Below, one piece after another: positions 51,301-54,788 of a DNA stretch of 54,788 bases. The notes under the pieces are model-generated. The model worked only from the letters and a program-made list of their open reading frames with translations, did not search any database and had not been told where the DNA came from. The stretch covers positions 1 to 54,788 of the forward strand of contig CAJTVR010000022.1 of NCBI GenBank assembly GCA_910580075.1. The letters are read 5' to 3'. Made by a program: the position numbers and the translations under genes. The stretch is from an uncultured Eubacterium sp. (GTDB taxonomy: Bacteria; Bacillota; Clostridia; Lachnospirales; Lachnospiraceae). Each line of letters starts with the position of its first letter. Position 1 is the first letter of the stretch.

Positions 51301-52185
51301 GCCGTCCCGGATTTCTTTTTCACCGTCAGTAATTTTTTTCCGGCCTTTTTTCAGCTCCTCTTCCGCTTCTGCCTTCTTTTCATCCAGCTGTGCCTGGGCG
51401 TCATCGATTTTTTCCTGCGCTTCATCTGTCAGTTCCTGATACCGGGCAGCCACAAGCATTTCTGTCTGTGCCTCCATACCTCCCTGTATCGAATCTATAT
51501 AGTCTTCGTAGGCATCTGTATAGACATCGTATTTCTGCTTCGCCGTCACATAAATTTCAGTCAGATAATCACAGGCAAACGCCTCCTTTGGCACATATAA
51601 AAATGCCGTAATTTTTCCGTCTCCAATGGAAGATGTGCCGCGTTCAAAATTAATATAATAAGGAGAACGCACAATCCCGACTGCCGTAAATGTGCGTTCC
51701 TGAAACATTTCCAGTGTATCTTCATCATTGTTATCTGTTACCCGGATTTTCGATCCGACTGCCTCCTCGCCGTACAAAGCCGCATCCAGCACACATTCGT
51801 CTGCACGCTGCGGCATCCGCCCGGCTGTCACTACAATCCGGCTGACAGTTTCCGGCACGGTATGGAATTTGTAAACAGACTCATTGCCGTCGCCGGAATC
51901 ACAGAGCGCATCTGCCGATACCGCCCCTTCCACATCTGCTGTTTCTTCCATTTCCCTGAGACTATCTGTATCTGACTGATGAAATCCCACGGAAGATAAC
52001 AGACGCAAATCAAAGAAATTCTGCTCTGTAAGATAATCGTTCCCCGTCTGTATCATTGCCGGCGTCGTTGCCTTCAGTCCTGCAAAAAGACCCACTCCTA
52101 ACATGACAATCGCAAATATAGCTATGTAACGCCCCAGGCTTCCTCTGATTTCCCTGACTGTTGTTTTTATCATCCCGCTGCTCAT
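48373..52185 (-). CDS. MacB/FtsX-type ABC permease with giant coiled coil
   Basis: A 1270-residue permease. An N-terminal helix (about 18-40) is followed by an extracytoplasmic domain, then a Glu/Lys/Ala/Gln-rich coiled coil from about residue 255 to 715 with many heptad-like near-repeats (AQLADGRADL, LESGRAQ, ITDARAQLQ). FtsX-domain helices follow around 730-870, a second external domain around 920-1110, and the final helices end with 'MAESLKSIE'. It pairs with the ATPase upstream. Such proteins transmit force to the envelope rather than carry small solutes. GGGAGGAACC precedes the ATG. Confidence 0.85.
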   Translation of the reverse strand: MSSGMIKTTVREIRGSLGRYIAIFAIVMLGVGLFAGLKATTPAMIQTGNDYLTEQNFFDLRLLSSVGFHQSDTDSLREMEETADVEGAVSADALCDSGDGNESVYKFHTVPETVSRIVVTAGRMPQRADECVLDAALYGEEAVGSKIRVTDNNDEDTLEMFQERTFTAVGIVRSPYYINFERGTSSIGDGKITAFLYVPKEAFACDYLTEIYVTAKQKYDVYTDAYEDYIDSIQGGMEAQTEMLVAARYQELTDEAQEKIDDAQAQLDEKKAEAEEELKKGRKKITDGEKEIRDGEQELLDGARKISDGEKELADGRKEIADREAEIAEGSREISTKEQELADAEAELKKYDQQTASGEQKLADGKAQLARAWQQLQSREAELEKKEAELLKKEAALPAQETKLNRQLKKLEEQLKEAQSQEAALNARAAELDSQESTLNSQEAQLLTQKEQLEQAFAAWNAAGMTAEDARADIQARNQAETQVQAVQSQTDRQPGTVEEDAGQYMTKEEYEKRQAAIQEGLSQITDARAQLQEGRTQLQAGLSRISEGRAQAEAGREQLQAGLKQISEGRDEIRKGKKQITDARAQLQDAKDKLLRNQKNINASEKELQAGKEETDRARAQLESGRRQLAEAKQQLESGRAQLADGRADLLKAEADLADAREELKKGKADLKKGRAKIADARAEYADAKAEFEKETGDAQREIDDARAELSELEEPDSYVLTRNTNIGYACYESDSNIVAAIANVFPVFFFLVAALVCMTTMNRMIEEQRTQIGVLKALGYQDGVIMGKYLFYAGSAALLGAVAGCLGGMWLFPKVIWMGYSIMYSMGDIEYVFDIRLALLSLAAALLCSVGAAYFSCRFELYSVPATLIRPKAPKSGKRILLEKIPFIWSRMKFLHKVSMRNIVRYKKRFFMMVLGIGGCTALLVTGFGIQDSVTNVADMQYEKVQVYDIGITFSKGVHSQDMEQLKESLNGQLEKAACRYEESADLDFGGKTKSVYLEIPEDAGQTGEFLNLYTKDGTDIPYPSDGEAVISRKIAEDLEIKPGDTVLLRDSDMNSLKVTVSALCENYVYNYVYISKETYESQIGRKPEYKSAYVTVNEGTDVHEAAAAVSENDEVLAVSITEDMRSRIGSMMESLDYIVMLIIVCAGSLAFIVLYNLTNINITERIREIATIKVLGFYAKETADYVFRENLALTAVGAFSGLGLGRCLHAFVMYQVRIDMLSFQTLIQPRSYLYSLLFTFCFAMLVNGVMFFKLEKINMAESLKSIE
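50040..51420 (-). repeat. coding region of degenerate coiled-coil repeats
   Basis: About 1.4 kb inside the permease gene encodes repeated 7- and 14-residue patterns rich in Ala, Glu, Gln, Lys and Arg. At DNA level related blocks such as GCCCTGGCATCTGTAATCTG recur, so the region could change length by recombination. Confidence 0.6.
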
Positions 52186-52224
52186 GCACTGGTTCCTCCC
52201 GGATTACCTGCTGTATTTTTCATG

Positions 52225-52929
52225 TTACCACTCAATCTCTTCGACTGGCAGAATATGTTCATTCATCTGCATATCCTGGACCGTTCCGTTTTTTACTGTT
52301 ATAATCCGGTCCGCCATTGCTGTCAGCGCCTGGTTGTGCGTAATAACGACGACCGTCATCCCCTTAATCCGGCACGCATCCTGAAGCAGTTTCAGCACGG
52401 CTTTTCCTGTGCTGTAATCCAAAGCTCCGGTCGGTTCGTCGCACAAAAGCAGTTTTGGATTTTTGGCAAGAGCCCTGGCAATCGCCACCCTCTGCTGCTC
52501 GCCGCCCGATAACTGTGCAGGAAAATTGGAAGCTCTGTCCTTAAGCCCTACCATCTCCAGCACCGTCATCGCATCCAGCGGATCTTTACAGATCTGCGCT
52601 GCCAGTTCCACATTTTCAAGCGCTGTCAGATTCTGCACCAGATTGTAAAACTGAAATACAAATCCGATATCGTGCCGCCTGTAAGACGTCAGCTGCTTTT
52701 TATTATAAGCTGAAATATCCTTTCCGTCCAAAAGCACCTGTCCAGCCGACAGGCTGTCCATCCCGCCTAATATATTTAAAATCGTCGTCTTTCCGGCCCC
52801 TGATGCTCCGACAATCACGCAGAATTCTCCTTTTCCGATCGTAAAATTCACATCTTTTAGCGCCTCGATATCTATCTCTCCCATATGGTAGACTTTGCCG
52901 GCCTTTTTAAATTCTACAAAGGAATTCAT
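52225..52929 (-). CDS. ABC transporter ATPase (MacB/LolD type)
   Basis: A 234-residue ATPase with Walker A 'GASGAGKTTILNILGGMDSL', signature 'FPAQLSGGEQQRVAIARAL', Walker B 'LLLCDEPTGALDYSTGK' and switch 'VVITHNQAL'. The 'TYRRHDIGFVFQFYNLVQNLTA'-like stretch is a MacB/LolD hallmark. It starts the unit ATPase - coiled-coil permease - VanR - VanS - ligase - CysE-like - racemase. AAAAGGAGCAT precedes the ATG. Confidence 0.9.
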   Translation of the reverse strand: MNSFVEFKKAGKVYHMGEIDIEALKDVNFTIGKGEFCVIVGASGAGKTTILNILGGMDSLSAGQVLLDGKDISAYNKKQLTSYRRHDIGFVFQFYNLVQNLTALENVELAAQICKDPLDAMTVLEMVGLKDRASNFPAQLSGGEQQRVAIARALAKNPKLLLCDEPTGALDYSTGKAVLKLLQDACRIKGMTVVVITHNQALTAMADRIITVKNGTVQDMQMNEHILPVEEIEW

Positions 52930-53044
52930 ATTTTATGCTCCTTTTCTTTGCTGGTATCTGCCTGCTGTTTGTTTCCATTCTATTATTATAGCTGTTTTTA
53001 TTAGTTTTTTCAACGAAAAATGGAATGCGGATATCCACAGGTCT

Positions 53045-53860
53045 TCAGCCTTCCTGCATCATAATGACATCCCCGCAGTGCATCTGCACCAGTTTTTCCG
53101 CCATGACCGGTTTCATTAAATCAATGGCTTTCTGCCCGGTACAGTGCCCTGTATAAAATACCGTATCCATGCCAGCCAGTTCCCAAGCCGTGCGCACAAT
53201 TATGTCCTGCTCTTCTTTTGTATAATCCGCCTTTTTCATCATATGAAAGCCGCTGATTACTACAGACGGACATCCGCCGTATATTTTTTTGTATTGATCC
53301 AGGATATTCAGTATCCCGTTATGTGCACAGCCGCTGACGAGCACTGTCCTGCCTTCCTTTATAACCAGACACTGTTCATGCACAAATTCATCCTGAACCA
53401 GACATCCGTCCTGCTTCACCGACAGACTGCGGTTACTTTCGGGCCAGTATCTTCTTCCTGTAATACCGGCAAATACAGACAGCTCCTCATCAATCACCCT
53501 GCTGCCTTCTGTCAGCCTCAGATTTTCCATATGCAGAATGCGTTTATCAATGCCTATATAGCGTTCCTTATGGTAATAATCTAAAGATGCGCTCTTTTGC
53601 ATATAGACCGGCGCATGGCTGTTGATTTCGCCAAATGCCATCAGTCCGCCCGCATGGTCATAATGTCCGTGGCTGATTACCACAGTGTCTGCCAGAGACA
53701 AATCTATACCCGAACGTTTTGCATTCTCAATTGTCTTTTCCCCTGCCCCGGTGTCCATTAATATTTTATGATTTTTTGTTTCAATATACAGGCTGAACCC
53801 ATGCTCGGATTCATACAGCGGATTCCCACAGGTGTCTTCCATCAGTACGGTGATTTTCAT
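53045..53860 (-). CDS. metallo-beta-lactamase-fold hydrolase
   Basis: A 271-residue MBL-fold protein with 'TVVISHGHYDHAGGLMAF' (the HxHxDH metal site), 'VLVSGCAHNGILNIL' and a C-terminal 'FYTGHCTGQKAIDLM' and 'VQMHCGDVIMM'. The layout is that of proteins labelled 7,8-dihydropterin-6-methyl-4-(beta-D-ribofuranosyl)-aminobenzene-phosphate synthase. The real substrate in Clostridia is unknown. AAAGGAGTATTC precedes the ATG; no operon partner is evident. Confidence 0.82.
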   Translation of the reverse strand: MKITVLMEDTCGNPLYESEHGFSLYIETKNHKILMDTGAGEKTIENAKRSGIDLSLADTVVISHGHYDHAGGLMAFGEINSHAPVYMQKSASLDYYHKERYIGIDKRILHMENLRLTEGSRVIDEELSVFAGITGRRYWPESNRSLSVKQDGCLVQDEFVHEQCLVIKEGRTVLVSGCAHNGILNILDQYKKIYGGCPSVVISGFHMMKKADYTKEEQDIIVRTAWELAGMDTVFYTGHCTGQKAIDLMKPVMAEKLVQMHCGDVIMMQEG

Positions 53861-54398
53861 GGTCTGAATACTCCTTTCTGCCCTGCTTAAAAAACTTCTG
53901 ACATATGTTCCACACAGTTATAGGTTACTGCAGTTTTTTCCAGATTCTCTGCTTTCAGTATAAAGATTATGTGTGGATTTATCAATCCTTTGTTTAAAAT
54001 TCATCTGGGTTGTTTCACGAAGCACCCCAAATTATTTTTTATTATAACCCCGTTATTAATCCAGTCAAAATCCCGTCTGATAAACTCTCTCACAGTCTTT
54101 CTTCCCCGCCGGCTGCTCACATGCCGGTAAAATGCGCAGAATATCCGGACCTTTCCGGCAGATTGAAAACTGAATAAAAAGATACCCGGATACCTGCGTT
54201 CAGTCACAGTCCGAGCGTTGAAGCGGCCCTGCCATAAGAAAGGGAGAGTTGAGACACTATGGGGCGGACAAGCCTGCACCCGTCCGGGAAATCTGTTTTA
54301 CAAAAACCATCGGGGAGCCGCCCGCTCTTTGCTGAAGAACTTTCAAAAGGATTTGCAATGAGATTGTAACAGGGTGGATGATTTCTTTCTGCTGCCGG
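53861..54398. other. intergenic region left of the transposase fragment
   Basis: This 538-bp gap is AT-rich on the left and distinctly more GC-rich after about 54100. A 92-codon minus-strand frame (54001-54279) has no recognisable family or good start and is not called. No intact IS3 orfA or clear terminal repeat was found before the transposase. Confidence 0.45.
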
Positions 54399-54788
54399 AT
54401 GCCCGGAGTGACCCGGCAGGGGTTTTATAAATATCCGGCAGACAAAGACCGCCCGTGGAAATATCAAAATCCGGCTGATGCCATGCGGGCGATTGCGTCA
54501 GAGGACGAATGCAATGACACATACGGACGAATCCGTATGCATCAAGCCCTTCTGCTGAAACAGCCGGAGGGAATCCGCATTCCCGGAGAGAGGACGGTTT
54601 ACCGCGTCATGGAAGAAACCGGCTTAAGCCACCGCCCGAAACGGAAACCAAACGGGACTGCAAAAGCTGGCCGCAAGGCGCGCAAATCCGATGGCCTGCC
54701 GAAACAGGATTTCACGTCCGCAGAGCCGCTGAAAAAATGCGTCACAGACATCACTGAAATCAAGGCAGAAGACGGAAAGCTCTATGTG
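54399..54788 (+). CDS. IS3-family transposase orfB, partial (runs off the window)
   Basis: An open frame continuing past the window end. It encodes 'MPGVTRQGFYKYPADKDRPW', 'ECNDTYGRIRMHQALL', 'RTVYRVMEETGLSHRPKRKP' and 'TDITEIKAEDGKLYV'. This is the HTH_21/linker region and the beginning of the DDE integrase core (first Asp in 'TDIT') of IS3-family orfB. The 5' end is uncertain because the frame is open back to 54336, and no orfA was recognised. Composition is more GC-rich than the neighbouring genes, consistent with recent arrival. Confidence 0.8.
   Translation, partial: MPGVTRQGFYKYPADKDRPWKYQNPADAMRAIASEDECNDTYGRIRMHQALLLKQPEGIRIPGERTVYRVMEETGLSHRPKRKPNGTAKAGRKARKSDGLPKQDFTSAEPLKKCVTDITEIKAEDGKLYV

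Noticed and set aside
54001..54279. A 92-codon minus-strand frame left of the transposase
   Set aside because: No recognisable domain and no clear start signal; retained only as intergenic sequence.
1..54788. CRISPR array, tRNA or rRNA genes
   Set aside because: No regularly spaced direct repeats of CRISPR size and no cloverleaf or rRNA-like sequence were noticed on reading; a covariance-model search would be needed to exclude small RNAs.

Overview
The window is a contiguous stretch of a low-to-middling GC Firmicutes chromosome, most probably from a gut Lachnospiraceae member (Blautia/Ruminococcus-like). The reasons are strong Shine-Dalgarno sites before almost every gene, cre-like boxes, an HPr/Crh-like protein, a GGGtGRT/NifU-like pair, and a VanG-type ligase cluster. 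Nearly every gene lies on the minus strand; the exceptions are a three-gene ABC/lipoprotein island (9137-11649) and a transposase fragment at the right edge.

Layout. 17-8772: housekeeping and hypothetical genes (GGGtGRT protein and NifU-like scaffold, Nudix-GNAT fusion, a beta-helix nucleotidyltransferase-like protein, topoisomerase III, an AAA/DUF234-type ATPase, aspartate-semialdehyde dehydrogenase). 9137-11649: an ABC ATPase, a probably N-terminally deleted permease and a DUF4097 lipoprotein. 11661-38953: one giant minus-strand surface-glycan operon of about 26 genes that ends at an intrinsic terminator. It reads, in order: XRE regulator, Wzz-like protein, two GT4 glycosyltransferases, Wzy-like polymerase, acyltransferase, GT2, PglK-like ABC flippase, FdtA-like ketoisomerase, CDP-glycerol transferase, ATP-grasp ligase, aminotransferase, KpsC/S-like protein, PseB-like dehydratase, aldo/keto reductase, SpsF-like cytidylyltransferase, class-III aminotransferase, RmlD-like reductase, NeuB-family synthase, DUF2284 protein, LicC-like nucleotidyltransferase, SDR, DegT aminotransferase, GNAT, GT2, FkbM. 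39777-43353: a sucrose-family PTS IIBCA, a HAD phosphatase and a Crh-like HPr paralogue, with matching pairs of cre-like operators. 43623-52929: a VanG-type cluster (VanR, VanS, ligase, CysE-like, soluble VanT-like racemase) directly downstream of a MacB-type ABC transporter whose permease carries a very long coiled coil. 53045-53860: a metallo-beta-lactamase-fold protein. The right edge holds an IS3-family transposase fragment.

The most interesting system is the apparent two-tier phase variation of the glycan operon. Immediately upstream of its first gene, a 26-bp inverted repeat (25/26 identical; 39050-39075 and 39345-39370) bounds a segment carrying a good promoter that, as sequenced, points away from the operon (predicted OFF). 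Inside the operon, three separate genes each carry an uninterrupted G9 tract with the same CC...TA flank. In two of them a one-base slip in either direction gives an early stop. In the third the tract sits at the stop codon and just ahead of the next gene's start. A recombinase for the inverted repeat is not in the window. These are predictions from sequence; no read-level evidence of switching is available here.
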